Positions 7,840 to 16,368 of a stretch of DNA of 37,432 nucleotides are shown here, in pieces (within the stretch, counting starts at the first letter, position 1; the number at the start of each line of letters is the position of its first letter). Position numbers and translations under genes: made by a program. This DNA is from Chloroflexota bacterium (lineage in GTDB: Bacteria; Chloroflexota; Dehalococcoidia; Lucifugimonadales; UBA1127): assembly GCA_026713825.1 (NCBI GenBank), contig JAPONS010000089.1, positions 1-37,432 of the forward strand. Direction: 5' to 3'. Below the pieces are notes generated by a model. It saw nothing but the letters and a program-made list of their open reading frames with translations. It was not told the origin of the DNA and made no database searches.

Positions 7840-8826
7840 ATGCCTCCGCTGCTGGAAGTCCGTGACCTGCACGCCCACTTCGTCACTCGCATGGGGACCG
7901 TAAAGGCCGTCAACGGTGTGAGTTTCACACTGGAGGAGGGACAGGTCCTCGGACTGGTGGGCGAGAGCGGGTCCGGTAAGAGCACCTTTGCGCTGTCGCT
8001 GGTGCGGCTTACGCCGTTCCCTGGGGAGGTCGTCGGTGGCACGGTAATGCTGAACGGCCGTGACCTCATGCAGATGTCTGAGATCGAGCTGCAGCAGGTC
8101 CGAGGCAAGGAAATCGGCATCGTGCTACAAGATGCCAACGCCGCGCTCAATCCCACACTGCGCATCGATAACCAGATGGTTGAAGCTCTGGAGGGGCACC
8201 TAGCAATGGGCCGCAAGCAGGCGGAGCGCTTGGCCGTCGACCTGTTGCGCGACATGGGGTTGCCGGACGCTCGGGAGATGATGAAGCGCTACCCGTACCA
8301 GGTCAGCGGTGGCCAGGCGCAGCGCATAATGCTTGCCATGGCGCTGGCACTCAGTCCCAAGATCATAGTCGCGGACGAGCCCACGGCCAACCTCGACGTG
8401 ACCATCCAGGCGGAGATCCTTGCGAGGTTGCGGCGGCTGCAGAAGCAAAATGGAGCGGCCATCCTTTATATCACGCACGATTTGGGTGTCGTGAGCCGCA
8501 TCGCCGATGAGATCGCCGTCATCTATGCGGGTTCCATCATGGAGCGGGCATCGACACGAAACCTATTCGACCGGCCGACCAACCCATACACGCACGCGCT
8601 GCTGCGGAGCCTGCCGCGCATCGACGTGAAGCAGCAACGACTCGAATCGATTCAAGGGCAGCCGCCGGATCTGATGGACCTTCCGGACGAGTGCCCATTC
8701 CTGCCGCGATGCGGCAAGGCGTTGGCAACCTGCCGCGTCAACCCCAAGCCCGGTTTGGTCGAGATGTACGAGGCCCACTTCGTCGCCTGCTTCAACCCTA
8801 TGGACCCGGAGGGCAATCTGCGGTGA
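7840..8826 (+). CDS. Oligopeptide/dipeptide ABC transporter ATP-binding protein (OppD/DppD type)
   Basis: This cytoplasmic ATPase would power uptake of peptides or related solutes. The 328-residue protein has the Walker A motif GESGSGKST, a Q-loop (VLQDANAALNP), the signature VSGGQ, Walker B IIVADEP and the H-loop YITHD. The C-terminal oligo_HPY extension ends with CPFLPRCGKALATC, typical of OppD/DppD. It is normally encoded with two permeases, a second ATPase (OppF) and a binding protein. None of these is adjacent; the only binding protein here is at 25758-27563. It may therefore serve permeases encoded elsewhere. The ATG at 7840 has only a distant GAGAGGGG upstream, so the start is moderately certain. 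Confidence 0.92.
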   Translation: MPPLLEVRDLHAHFVTRMGTVKAVNGVSFTLEEGQVLGLVGESGSGKSTFALSLVRLTPFPGEVVGGTVMLNGRDLMQMSEIELQQVRGKEIGIVLQDANAALNPTLRIDNQMVEALEGHLAMGRKQAERLAVDLLRDMGLPDAREMMKRYPYQVSGGQAQRIMLAMALALSPKIIVADEPTANLDVTIQAEILARLRRLQKQNGAAILYITHDLGVVSRIADEIAVIYAGSIMERASTRNLFDRPTNPYTHALLRSLPRIDVKQQRLESIQGQPPDLMDLPDECPFLPRCGKALATCRVNPKPGLVEMYEAHFVACFNPMDPEGNLR

Positions 8827-8846
8827 CGGCCAACCCCTCCCGAACA

Positions 8847-8883
8847 AACAGGAACGGGACGCTCCAAGCGTCCCGTTCCTGTT
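8847..8883. terminator. Long hairpin between convergent genes
   Basis: A 17-bp perfect stem (8847-8863 with 8867-8883, sequence AACAGGAACGGGACGCT and its complement) has a 3-nt loop CCA. It sits between the ATPase and hsp20 stops and can terminate or block read-through from either side. Neither flank has a good T tract, so its strength as an intrinsic terminator is uncertain. Confidence 0.65.
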
Positions 8884-8904
8884 GCCGAGGGAAGACGGCC
8901 GGAA

Positions 8905-9345
8905 TTAGTTGCCGGCGTTGACCGTGAGCTTGCGTGCCTTCTTCTCTTCCGACTTCGGCAGGGTGACGGTAAGGACGCCAAGATCGTAGTTGGTGGCCGC
9001 TTCGTCCGCGTCGACCGACTCCGGCAGGCGGAGAGAGCGATGGAAGGTCCCGGCGCGTCGCTCCCTGACGATGAAGCGCTCGTCCCTGGTCTCCTCAGAG
9101 AACTCTGCCTTGGCATGGATAGAGAGGACGTTGTCCTCGATGGTGACGTCGATGTCCTCCGGCTTGAAGCCCGGGACAGATGCCGTTACCACGACTCCTT
9201 CCTCGCGCTCCGTTACGTCGAGCGGCAGGAGCCACTCGGCGGCGCCGGGGTTCTCTCCCCAGCGGCGGAATCCACGCCAACCGCGGTTGCGCTGGCCGTG
9301 GAACCTTCGCAGCTCCCTGAATGGGTCGTAAAGCAAACTGTACAT
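8905..9345 (-). CDS. Hsp20 / alpha-crystallin family small heat-shock protein
   Basis: This is an ATP-independent holdase chaperone that binds unfolding proteins and hands them to ATP-dependent machines. The 146-residue protein has a short N-terminal arm rich in Arg and Trp, then a complete alpha-crystallin domain (about 45-135). That domain includes the strand around SVPGFKPEDIDV and the conserved GVLTVTLPK box near the C terminus. The C-terminal tail KLTVNAGN carries no clear IxI motif. The start ATG has AGGAGG 7 nt upstream. The gene diverges from dnaJ-hspR-clpC across a 206-bp AT-rich region, so common heat-shock control is likely. Confidence 0.95.
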   Translation of the reverse strand: MYSLLYDPFRELRRFHGQRNRGWRGFRRWGENPGAAEWLLPLDVTEREEGVVVTASVPGFKPEDIDVTIEDNVLSIHAKAEFSEETRDERFIVRERRAGTFHRSLRLPESVDADEAATNYDLGVLTVTLPKSEEKKARKLTVNAGN

Positions 9346-9429
9346 GGTCTACCTCCTTGTTCTTGCGCGTGGGCGCTCCCTTGATGGTATGTACCAGACC
9401 CCAAACCGTGATGTCCAGCTTGGGGCTGA

Positions 9430-9442
9430 CCTTGCTTCAAGG
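9430..9442. promoter_or_regulatory. Candidate operator, palindrome CCTTG-N3-CAAGG
   Basis: This 5-bp inverted repeat with a 3-nt spacer overlaps the predicted hsp20 start site (about 9439 on the minus strand), where a bound repressor would block transcription. It is not the canonical HspR box (CTTGAGT-N7-ACTCAAG), though it shares CTTG/CAAG half-sites. HspR, encoded at 10523, is the obvious candidate to bind it; that is inference. Confidence 0.35.
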
Positions 9443-9445
9443 AAT

Positions 9446-9474
9446 AGCATACTACCGAGCATTCATTCTGTCAA
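9446..9474 (-). promoter_or_regulatory. hsp20 promoter
   Basis: On the minus strand, a perfect -35 TTGACA (9469-9474) lies 17 bp from the -10 TATGCT (9446-9451). The inverted repeat TTTCT-TG-AGAAA (9479-9490) lies just upstream of the -35 box and may be a second regulatory site. The leader is about 95 nt. Confidence 0.6.
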
Positions 9475-9503
9475 TAACTTTCTTGAGAAATAAAAACAAT
9501 AAC

Positions 9504-9532
9504 TTGACATGAACCGTATCATACTTTATTGT
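9504..9532 (+). promoter_or_regulatory. dnaJ-hspR-clpC promoter
   Basis: A perfect -35 TTGACA (9504-9509) and a -10 TATTGT (9527-9532, 4 of 6) are 17 bp apart. Start would be near 9539, only about 13 nt before the first dnaJ ATG. CTTGA words recur at 9482 and 9503 and a related GTTGA at 9531; they might be direct-repeat regulator sites. Confidence 0.5.
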
Positions 9533-9551
9533 TGACTTAAGAGAAGTGTAT

Positions 9552-10523
9552 ATGATGCCCGACTACTACAAGGTTCTCGGTATAGACCGGAATGCCGGCG
9601 AGAAGGATGTGCGCGCTGCCTTCCGTAAGCTCGCGCGCAAGTACCACCCGGACGTCAACCACGGCGAGCCCAGCGCCACCGAGCGTTTCAAGGAGATCAA
9701 TGAGGCGCACGAGGTCCTCTCCAACCCCGAGTCCCGCCGCCTCTATGACCGCTACGGGGACAACTGGCGCGATGCCCAGCACGGAGGAGCGCCGTTTCAG
9801 GGTGGCCGCCGCTGGCGGACCGAGGCCATCGACCCCGAGGCATTCGACGATTTCTTCAACAGCGGGTCAGGCGGCTTCTTTGATTCGTTCTTTCGCACCG
9901 CTCGCGGCACACGGCAGCGTGGCCCCGGACCACAGCGTCCATCGCCGATGGAGCAGCCCGTCGAGCTAACGCTGGAGGAGGCCTTCCATGGCACAATCCG
10001 CGCTTTGCAGGTTGCCGGCCAGACGCCGTGCGCCGCATGCAATGGTGTGGGCGTCATCGGCAAGGCGACGTGCCGCGCATGCCTGGGGCAGGGCTATTCC
10101 TACCAGCCGGTCCGCGGTGAGGTCTCCATCCCGGCGGGAGTGGATAACGGCTCGCGCGTGCGCGTGTCGCCCGGTGGCCAGCAGGTCGTGCTCGTCGTTT
10201 CCGTACAGCCGCATCCGCGATTCGAGCGCAAGGGCGACGACCTCTCCACGGAGGTCACCGTCCCCCTCTACGACGCCATCCTCGGCGCGGAGGCCGTCGT
10301 GCCAACGCTGACAGGCCAAGTAGCGCTGAAGCTGCCGCCGGAATCGCAGAACGGCCGTGTATTCCGGTTGGGCCGTCAGGGCATGCCCAAGTTGGGCGCA
10401 CCCTTGGATCGGGGAAACCTCTTTGTGACTATCAGGGCCGATCTGCCGTCAGACCTCTCCGACGAGGAGCGGCGGTTGTTCGAACGGCTTAGGGACATTC
10501 GCAACAACTCGGGAGGCGAGTAA
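9552..10523 (+). CDS. DnaJ-family (CbpA-like) co-chaperone with reduced zinc finger
   Basis: This J-domain protein stimulates Hsp70 ATPase and delivers substrates. Residues 4-70 form the J domain with HPD at 32-34. A Gly/Phe-rich linker follows (about 100-125), then the C-terminal substrate-binding domains. The usual DnaJ zinc region has four CxxCxGxG repeats; here only two remain (C160-A-A-C163 and C174-R-A-C177), enough for one zinc. The protein is therefore intermediate between DnaJ and CbpA. The frame opens at a GTG at 9546; I use the ATG at 9552, and 9555 is also possible. The stop overlaps the hspR start by one base (TAATG), indicating translational coupling. No dnaK or grpE is in the window. 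Confidence 0.93.
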   Translation: MMPDYYKVLGIDRNAGEKDVRAAFRKLARKYHPDVNHGEPSATERFKEINEAHEVLSNPESRRLYDRYGDNWRDAQHGGAPFQGGRRWRTEAIDPEAFDDFFNSGSGGFFDSFFRTARGTRQRGPGPQRPSPMEQPVELTLEEAFHGTIRALQVAGQTPCAACNGVGVIGKATCRACLGQGYSYQPVRGEVSIPAGVDNGSRVRVSPGGQQVVLVVSVQPHPRFERKGDDLSTEVTVPLYDAILGAEAVVPTLTGQVALKLPPESQNGRVFRLGRQGMPKLGAPLDRGNLFVTIRADLPSDLSDEERRLFERLRDIRNNSGGE

Positions 10524-10894
10524 TGACGACGAGAGAGCAGCCGGGTTGGGACGAACCCTGCTACGTGATTAGCGTCGTGTCCCGCATGGTGGGCGTTACG
10601 GCACAGTCTCTGCGCTATTTCGAGCGCATCGAATTGGTGGAGCCCTCGCGGTCCCGCGGCAACATCCGTCTGTACTCGCCGCGGGACATAGAGAAGCTGC
10701 GGCGCATCAAGACACTGGTACACGACATGGGCGTCAACGCGGCGGGGGTTGAAGTCATCCTCCGCCTGACTGATCGCATCCAACAATTGGAGGGACATGT
10801 GGACTTCCTCCGCGACGAACTTGACCGAATGGTTGAGGGGGCCGAGAGAGACGTTGAGACGCAGACGGTCGAGGGTACCGTGCGCGAAGGCTAG
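10523..10894 (+). CDS. hspR: MerR-family heat-shock regulator HspR
   Basis: HspR proteins are MerR-type repressors that bind HAIR boxes upstream of chaperone operons and in Actinobacteria use DnaK as co-repressor. The 123-residue protein has the MerR winged helix (about 12-80) with VSRMVGVTAQSLRYFERIELVEPSRS and NIRLYSPRDIEKLRRI, then a C-terminal coiled coil (about 88-112). It lacks the effector-binding extension of metal-sensing MerR proteins. It lies between dnaJ and clpC, the placement expected for an autoregulated heat-shock repressor, and probably also controls hsp20. I did not find a canonical HAIR box, so the binding site may have diverged. Confidence 0.88.
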   Translation: MTTREQPGWDEPCYVISVVSRMVGVTAQSLRYFERIELVEPSRSRGNIRLYSPRDIEKLRRIKTLVHDMGVNAAGVEVILRLTDRIQQLEGHVDFLRDELDRMVEGAERDVETQTVEGTVREG

Positions 10895-10919
10895 TGCCGC
10901 TATACCTGGAGGCAGGCTC

Positions 10920-13385
10920 ATGACGATGAATCCCGAAAACTTTACACAATCGGCTGTACAGGCCATCAGGCACTCGCAGGAACTTGTGCGGCATTACCGG
11001 CATTCCCAGTGGGACGTGGAACATGTCCTGATGGCCTTGTTGGAGCAACAGGACGGCGTGCCGGTGCAGGTGTTACGCGAGATCGGCGTTGACACGGCGG
11101 CGCTCCGAGCGGACGTCGCCTCCTCGCTGCAGCGTTCCCCTAGGCTCGAATACGAGTCTCAACAGATCTACCCGACGCCGCGTGTGCAGCGCATCATGCA
11201 CGATGCGTCCGTTGAAGCCGAGAGACTCCGGGATGACTTCATTGGCACCGAGCATCTGTTCATCGCCATCAGCGATGAGCGGACGGGGGAATCGGCTGAG
11301 ATACTACGCGCGCGCCGGGTCGACACGGAGACAATCTATCAGGCTCTCAGCAAAGTGCGTGGCTCGCAGCGCGTTACGGACCCCCACGCGGACGACCGCT
11401 ATCGCTCGCTGGAGAAGTTTAGCCGCGACCTCACGCAGCTTGCACGTGAGGGCCGTTTGGACCCCGTCGTGGCGCGAGATAAAGTCGTGCAGCAGGCGGT
11501 CCAAACGCTCGCTCGGCGTACCAAGAACAACCCGGTTTTGCTCGGCGAAGCGGGAGTAGGAAAGACCGCCGTCGTCGAGGGGCTGGCGCAAGCCATCGCA
11601 ACGGGCGGAGTGCCGGACGCCATCAAGGGCAAGCGCGTCTTGTGGCTGGACATGCCAGGGCTCGTGGCAGGGTCCAAGTTTCGGGGCGAGTTTGAGGAGC
11701 GCCTGAAGGCCGTCATGGACGAAGTCTTCGCAGCTAGGGGTGAGGTCATCCTCTTCATAGACGAGATCCACACCGTCGTGGGTGCGGGCGGCGCGGAGGG
11801 CGCCATTGACGCCTCCAACATGATGAAGCCGGCACTGGCTCGCGGTGAACTCCAGGTCATCGGCGCAACAACCCCCGACGAGTACCGCTGGTACATCGAG
11901 CGGGATTCAGCGCTCGAGCGACGCTTCCGGCCCGTGTGGGTGGACGAGCCCTCGGAGGAGGACGCCATCCTCATGGTGAAGGCGCTGCGCCCACGTTACG
12001 AGGCGCACCACGGCGTCACCATCGATGACGGTGCGGTGGATGCTGCCGTGCGCCTCAGCAAGCGTTACGTAACGGAACGCCACCTGCCTGACAAGGCAAT
12101 CGACCTGATTGATGAGGCCGCGGCCAAGCTGCGTCTGCAAATGTCCAGTATGCCCGAAGGGATCAAAGAGTTGCAGCGCCGCGCGTCGGAATTGCAGGAC
12201 CAGGAGGAGGCGGCCGCCAATCGCGCTGACTACCAGTTCGCGTCCGAACTGCGCGCCGAGCGGGTGCAGGTGGAGCACGCCGCCGCCACGGAGCGCGACG
12301 CCTGGTTGGCCGACGAGAAGCTGGACATGGCCGTCAGGGAGGACGAGATCGCGGCGTTGATCACCGTATGGACAGGTGTTCCCGTGAGCCAACTGATGCA
12401 GTCGGAGGCGGACCGGCTGCTGCACATGGAGGAGGCGCTGCACAAGCGGGTCGTCGGCCAGGAGGAAGCGGTGACGGTAGTGTCCGAGGCTATTCGACGC
12501 GCCCGGGCGGGCCTGAAGGACCCCAAGCGGCCTATTGGCGCGTTCATGTTTCTTGGGCCTACGGGCGTCGGCAAGACTGAGTTGGCTCGGACCTTGGCGG
12601 AGTTCCTCTTCGACGACGAGGAGGCGCTCATCCGCATCGACATGTCGGAGTATATGGAATACCACACCGTCTCGCGGCTGGTCGGCGCCCCCCCGGGCTA
12701 TGTCGGCTATGACGAAGGCGGCCAGCTCACGGAGCAGGTGCGCCGCCGTCCGTTCCGCGTAGTGCTCTTTGATGAGATCGAAAAGGCGCACCCCCAGGTG
12801 TTTAACATCCTGCTTCAACTGCTGGAGGACGGCCGCTTGACCGACGGCCACGGCAACGCGGTCGACTTCCGCAATACGATCATCATCATGACGAGCAACG
12901 TAGGGACGGGAGACATCGGCCGGAGCAACGCCATGGGCTTTCGGCGTGGCGACGCCAGCTATGAAGCCCAGCGCGAGCGCACGCGCGTAACGATTGATAT
13001 TGCTCTGAAGAGGGAGTTCCGCCCGGAGTTTCTCAACCGTCTGGATGAAGCCATCATCTTTGACTCACTGACCCGCGACGACCTGCACCGAATTGTTGAG
13101 TTGATGGCGGTCGCGGTGCAGTCGAGGCTGGAGGAGCAGTCCATCGCTCTACGTGTTTCTGATGCCGCCAAAGACTGGCTGGTGAAGGAGGGCTACGATC
13201 CGGTGTATGGCGCCCGGCCGTTGCGGCGGGCGGTGCAGCGCCACATCGAAAACCCGCTGTCCAACCGCATCCTGAACGGAGACTTTAGTCACGGCGACAC
13301 GGTCTATGTCGACGTGTACGCCGATAGCAACGGGCTATCGTTCGTTGCGACGGCCACACCAGCAGAGACAGTTGTGGCTGCATAG
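10920..13385 (+). CDS. Clp ATPase, ClpC-like double-AAA+ unfoldase
   Basis: This is a Hsp100 hexameric unfoldase of 821 aa. It has the Clp N-domain (about 8-145), AAA-1 with Walker A GEAGVGKT (209-216) and Walker B ILFIDE (277-282), and AAA-2 with Walker A GPTGVGKT (546-553) and Walker B VVLFDE (614-619). The middle region is only about 55 residues (405-460), UVR-like as in ClpC, whereas ClpB has a long coiled coil. The tripeptide MGF at 672-674 sits where ClpP-binding loops occur. I therefore favour a ClpP-partnering ClpC over ClpB. The ATG at 10920 follows GGAGG (10908-10912) by 7 nt; the frame extends upstream to 10797 inside hspR but without a start signal. The gene begins 25 bp after hspR. 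Confidence 0.92.
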   Translation: MTMNPENFTQSAVQAIRHSQELVRHYRHSQWDVEHVLMALLEQQDGVPVQVLREIGVDTAALRADVASSLQRSPRLEYESQQIYPTPRVQRIMHDASVEAERLRDDFIGTEHLFIAISDERTGESAEILRARRVDTETIYQALSKVRGSQRVTDPHADDRYRSLEKFSRDLTQLAREGRLDPVVARDKVVQQAVQTLARRTKNNPVLLGEAGVGKTAVVEGLAQAIATGGVPDAIKGKRVLWLDMPGLVAGSKFRGEFEERLKAVMDEVFAARGEVILFIDEIHTVVGAGGAEGAIDASNMMKPALARGELQVIGATTPDEYRWYIERDSALERRFRPVWVDEPSEEDAILMVKALRPRYEAHHGVTIDDGAVDAAVRLSKRYVTERHLPDKAIDLIDEAAAKLRLQMSSMPEGIKELQRRASELQDQEEAAANRADYQFASELRAERVQVEHAAATERDAWLADEKLDMAVREDEIAALITVWTGVPVSQLMQSEADRLLHMEEALHKRVVGQEEAVTVVSEAIRRARAGLKDPKRPIGAFMFLGPTGVGKTELARTLAEFLFDDEEALIRIDMSEYMEYHTVSRLVGAPPGYVGYDEGGQLTEQVRRRPFRVVLFDEIEKAHPQVFNILLQLLEDGRLTDGHGNAVDFRNTIIIMTSNVGTGDIGRSNAMGFRRGDASYEAQRERTRVTIDIALKREFRPEFLNRLDEAIIFDSLTRDDLHRIVELMAVAVQSRLEEQSIALRVSDAAKDWLVKEGYDPVYGARPLRRAVQRHIENPLSNRILNGDFSHGDTVYVDVYADSNGLSFVATATPAETVVAA

Positions 13386-13406
13386 GCGCTCCGGAGTGGT
13401 TTGAGA

Positions 13407-13444
13407 CGAGGGGGTTAGCCCTGTGCCGCCCCTCGCTTTGTCTT
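13407..13444 (+). terminator. Terminator after clpC
   Basis: The stem CGAGGGG (13407-13413) / CCCCTCG (13429-13435) has a 15-nt loop and is followed by CTTTGTCTT. It marks the end of the heat-shock operon. Confidence 0.6.
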
Positions 13445-13532
13445 GCCCCAACTGTCCCTCGCAGGTATCCTTGCCTCTGCCGGTGCAGCGTGCAGCGGCC
13501 GACTTACGTCCTCGGGCTAGTGAGGTGCAGCC

Positions 13533-14483
13533 ATGCCGGACTTGCCGACGCAAGACGAAGTGCTCGCTTACTTCGAGTCTCTGAGCAACTGGGGTCGCTG
13601 GGGCGACGATGACCAGCTTGGCACCATGAACCACATCACACCGGAAACGCGCCGTCGTGCTGTGTCGCTGGTGCGAGAGGGCGTTACCGTGTCGTGCTCG
13701 CGAACGCTCAACAACGCTCCCGGCCCGGATGTCATGGCACAGCCCGTCCACTACATGATTGAATCGGGTGAGGGCTACGCGCATGACGAGAAGGCAGGGC
13801 CGCCACGGCCCTATCAGACATCATCGGACTTTATCGGCGTGGCCTTCCACGGCCATACCGTCACCCACGTCGACAGCTTGGCGCACTTTTTCTTCGACGG
13901 GAAAATGTACAACGGCAAGCCGTCCAGCCTCGTGTCCACCCGCTACGGCGCCACGTGGGAATCGATTGAAGTGCTGCAGGGCGGCATCCTGACCCGCGGT
14001 GTCCTGCTGGACATCCCTAGGCTGCGCGGCGTCCCGTGGTTCAACCCCGGCGAGGGCATCCTCCGTGAGGATATTGAAGCGGCAGAGGAGGCACAGGGCG
14101 TGCGTGTGGAACCTGGTGACGTCCTGTTGGTGCGCACAGGGCAACTCCGGCGACGTGCCGAGTTGGGGCCGTGGAACATCGCCGGAGAGGGAGGCACCGG
14201 CACGCACGCCAACTGCCTGCCCTTCTACCACGAGCGCTCCATCGCCATGCTCGGCTCCGACACCGGCAACAGCCTGGTACACCCCGGGTTCGACCGGTTG
14301 GGGAACCCGGTTCACCAGGTTGGCATCGTGGCCATGGGACTCTGGATCCTTGACAACGCGGACCTGGAGGCGCTGACAGAGGCATGTCAGGAGCGTGGCC
14401 GCTGGGAGTTCATGCTCACAATCAATCCCCTGCGTATTGAGGGCGGCACTGGCTCTCCCGCAAACCCTGTAGCAGTCTTCTAG
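13533..14483 (+). CDS. Cyclase-family metal-dependent hydrolase (kynurenine formamidase-like)
   Basis: This protein belongs to the cyclase/KynB family (PF04199 type), whose members hydrolyse amides or lactones using a metal. The 316-residue sequence contains the ligand motif H112-V-D114-x3-H118 within FHGHTVTHVDSLAH, and further family segments (PGDVLLVRTG; LPFYHERSIAMLGSD) in the second half. It is longer than the roughly 210-residue KynB enzymes and resembles the longer subgroup often found in degradation clusters. The ATG at 13533 has GAGGTG just upstream. The next gene starts 18 bp later, so the two are very probably one operon. The substrate is unknown. No kynurenine-pathway partner is seen, so a kynB label is not justified. 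Confidence 0.85.
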   Translation: MPDLPTQDEVLAYFESLSNWGRWGDDDQLGTMNHITPETRRRAVSLVREGVTVSCSRTLNNAPGPDVMAQPVHYMIESGEGYAHDEKAGPPRPYQTSSDFIGVAFHGHTVTHVDSLAHFFFDGKMYNGKPSSLVSTRYGATWESIEVLQGGILTRGVLLDIPRLRGVPWFNPGEGILREDIEAAEEAQGVRVEPGDVLLVRTGQLRRRAELGPWNIAGEGGTGTHANCLPFYHERSIAMLGSDTGNSLVHPGFDRLGNPVHQVGIVAMGLWILDNADLEALTEACQERGRWEFMLTINPLRIEGGTGSPANPVAVF

Positions 14484-14501
14484 AAATAAGAGGAATCAGA
14501 C

Positions 14502-16181
14502 ATGGCGCGATTGTCGCCCGGTCAGTCCGTAGTGGAGGCGCTTAGAGCCGAGGGCATTTCCTACGTCTTTGGCATCGTAGGCGGCACATTCCTCGAGATT
14601 CTCGACGCCCTCTATGACGCCGAGGACATCAAGTTCGTCAGCACCCGCCACGAGCAAGGTGCAGCCTTCATGGCGGACGGCTTCGCCCGTGCGTCTGGGA
14701 AGTCGGCCGTTTGCCTTGCAACCAACGGTCCAGGCGCGACAAACCTCGTCACTGGCGTCTACGCCGCCTACACCGGCCATTCCCCGGTCATCGCCATCGC
14801 CGGCGCACCTGCCCGCGACGTCGTCTATCGCGACGCCTTCCAAGAAGCCGATCACGTCTCTCTCTTCCGTCCCGTCACCAAGCGGGCGCTCAGCGTGAAC
14901 ACATCCGAACGCATACCTGAGCTCTTCCGCCACGCCTTCCGCACAGCCATGACTGGCAAGAAGGGCCCGGTCTTCATCGACATCCCTCGCGACCTTCTGG
15001 ACGGTGCCCCTATCGAACACCCGGAGGCAAGTCCGCCATCCTACCGCGTCCACCAGCGGTTGCCCGCCGACCCCGAGCTTGTGGGTCGCTCGGCATCGCT
15101 GCTGGCATCAGCGGAGCGGCCGGTCATCGTCGTGGGCGGTGGCGTAATCCAGAGCGGCGCCTCAGAGACGGTTGTGCAGATCGCAGAGCTTCTCTCTGCG
15201 CCGATGATCACCAGCTATGGCCGCAACGACGCTGTCCCCAACGGTCACGCCCTTTATGTCGGCCCTCTTGGCCGCGCGGGTGCAGTCGAGGCGGGGCAGA
15301 TTTGCGCCCGCGCTGATGTCATCCTCGCGGCGGGGACGCGCCTCTCAAACTTCACCTCCTTCTACGACAACCGCTACATATCGGCGGACGCGAAGGTCAT
15401 TCAGATTGAAATTGACGAGCGAGAACTCGGACGAAACTACCCTGTGGCCGTCGGTATCCAGGCCGACGCGGGCGCCGCGCTGTCAAGCATGCTTGAGGCC
15501 CTGCAGCCCCGAGATGCTCAGCCCGACCGCGCCGCGTGGGCTGCCGAGGGCGCGGCCCTCAGGGCGCAGCGCCGCGCCAGGCTAGAAGACGAGTCAACAT
15601 GGACGGGCACACCACTGAAGCCGCAACGTGTCTACGGCGAGTTGCGGAAGGTGCTGCCGCCGGAGGCCATTATGGTGTTGGACGCCGGTGCTTGCCCCGC
15701 CTTCGGCTACGACCGGCTTGACTTTCACCGTCCTGGAACGCTTATCACGCCGCTCGACTTCGGCGGGCTGGGCTTCGCCTTCCCGGAGGCCCTTGGCGCG
15801 AAGCTGGGCCGCCCCGATGCCCCCGTCGTCGCCATTCACGGCGACGGCGGTTTCCTCTTTAACGTGCAGGAGATCGAAACCGCCGTGCGTGAGGGCATCG
15901 CTATGGTTACCATCGTCATGAACAACAACGTCTGGGGCTCAGAGATGGCCTACCAGCAGGCGCTTTACCCTGGTCGGGAGATCGGCGCGCGCATCACCAA
16001 CCCGCGGTTCGACAAGCTGGCTGAGCTCTTTGGCGCGCGTGGTTATTACGTGGACCGCGCGGAAGATGTCGGCGACGCCGTTACAGAGGCTATCGAGTCC
16101 AACCAGACGTGCGTCATAGAAATCCCAGTGGATCCCGACGAACTTCCCCGGCCTGCGCGGCTCGTGGAATCAGGCCGTTAG
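14502..16181 (+). CDS. Thiamine-diphosphate-dependent enzyme, acetolactate synthase-like
   Basis: This is a ThDP enzyme of the acetohydroxyacid synthase/benzoylformate decarboxylase superfamily (559 aa). It has the N-terminal Pyr domain with the cofactor-activating glutamate E51 (STRHEQGAAFMADG), a central nucleotide-fold domain, and the C-terminal PP domain. The ThDP/Mg motif starts GDGGF (447-451) and ends at NNN (474-476). No regulatory small subunit (ilvN/ilvH) is adjacent, and the gene is paired with a cyclase-family hydrolase. A catabolic carboligase or decarboxylase is therefore more likely than valine/isoleucine synthase; that is inference. A typical ribosome binding site (AGAGGAA) precedes the ATG. 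Confidence 0.87.
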   Translation: MARLSPGQSVVEALRAEGISYVFGIVGGTFLEILDALYDAEDIKFVSTRHEQGAAFMADGFARASGKSAVCLATNGPGATNLVTGVYAAYTGHSPVIAIAGAPARDVVYRDAFQEADHVSLFRPVTKRALSVNTSERIPELFRHAFRTAMTGKKGPVFIDIPRDLLDGAPIEHPEASPPSYRVHQRLPADPELVGRSASLLASAERPVIVVGGGVIQSGASETVVQIAELLSAPMITSYGRNDAVPNGHALYVGPLGRAGAVEAGQICARADVILAAGTRLSNFTSFYDNRYISADAKVIQIEIDERELGRNYPVAVGIQADAGAALSSMLEALQPRDAQPDRAAWAAEGAALRAQRRARLEDESTWTGTPLKPQRVYGELRKVLPPEAIMVLDAGACPAFGYDRLDFHRPGTLITPLDFGGLGFAFPEALGAKLGRPDAPVVAIHGDGGFLFNVQEIETAVREGIAMVTIVMNNNVWGSEMAYQQALYPGREIGARITNPRFDKLAELFGARGYYVDRAEDVGDAVTEAIESNQTCVIEIPVDPDELPRPARLVESGR

Positions 16182-16209
16182 GGCGCGTCCTTATTCCAAC
16201 GGCAAGGAA

Positions 16210-16233
16210 AGAGGGCGTTAGCTAACGCCCTCT
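16210..16233. terminator. Palindromic hairpin after the ThDP gene
   Basis: A perfect 24-bp palindrome has arms AGAGGGCGTT and AACGCCCTCT around AGCT. It lies 29 bp after the stop. No T tract follows, so it may be a terminator or a 3'-end stabilising hairpin. Confidence 0.55.
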
Positions 16234-16368
16234 CCTGATCTGTCCATGTTGTGGCGCGACGTTTGTTGTCTCGGGCCACAAACCGTGCTTTCCGACACCG
16301 GGCGGTTGACTTTGATGTACACCTCGCCGGATCCAAGTTGGTTTCCTTCCGGCTATTAAGTCTGAGCT

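Noticed and set aside
9346-9551. Canonical HAIR or CIRCE heat-shock operator
   Set aside because: Neither CTTGAGT-N7-ACTCAAG nor the CIRCE dyad is present; only partial half-sites were found.
10920-13385. ClpB label for the Clp ATPase
   Set aside because: The middle domain is far shorter than the ClpB coiled coil and a ClpP-loop-like MGF is present.
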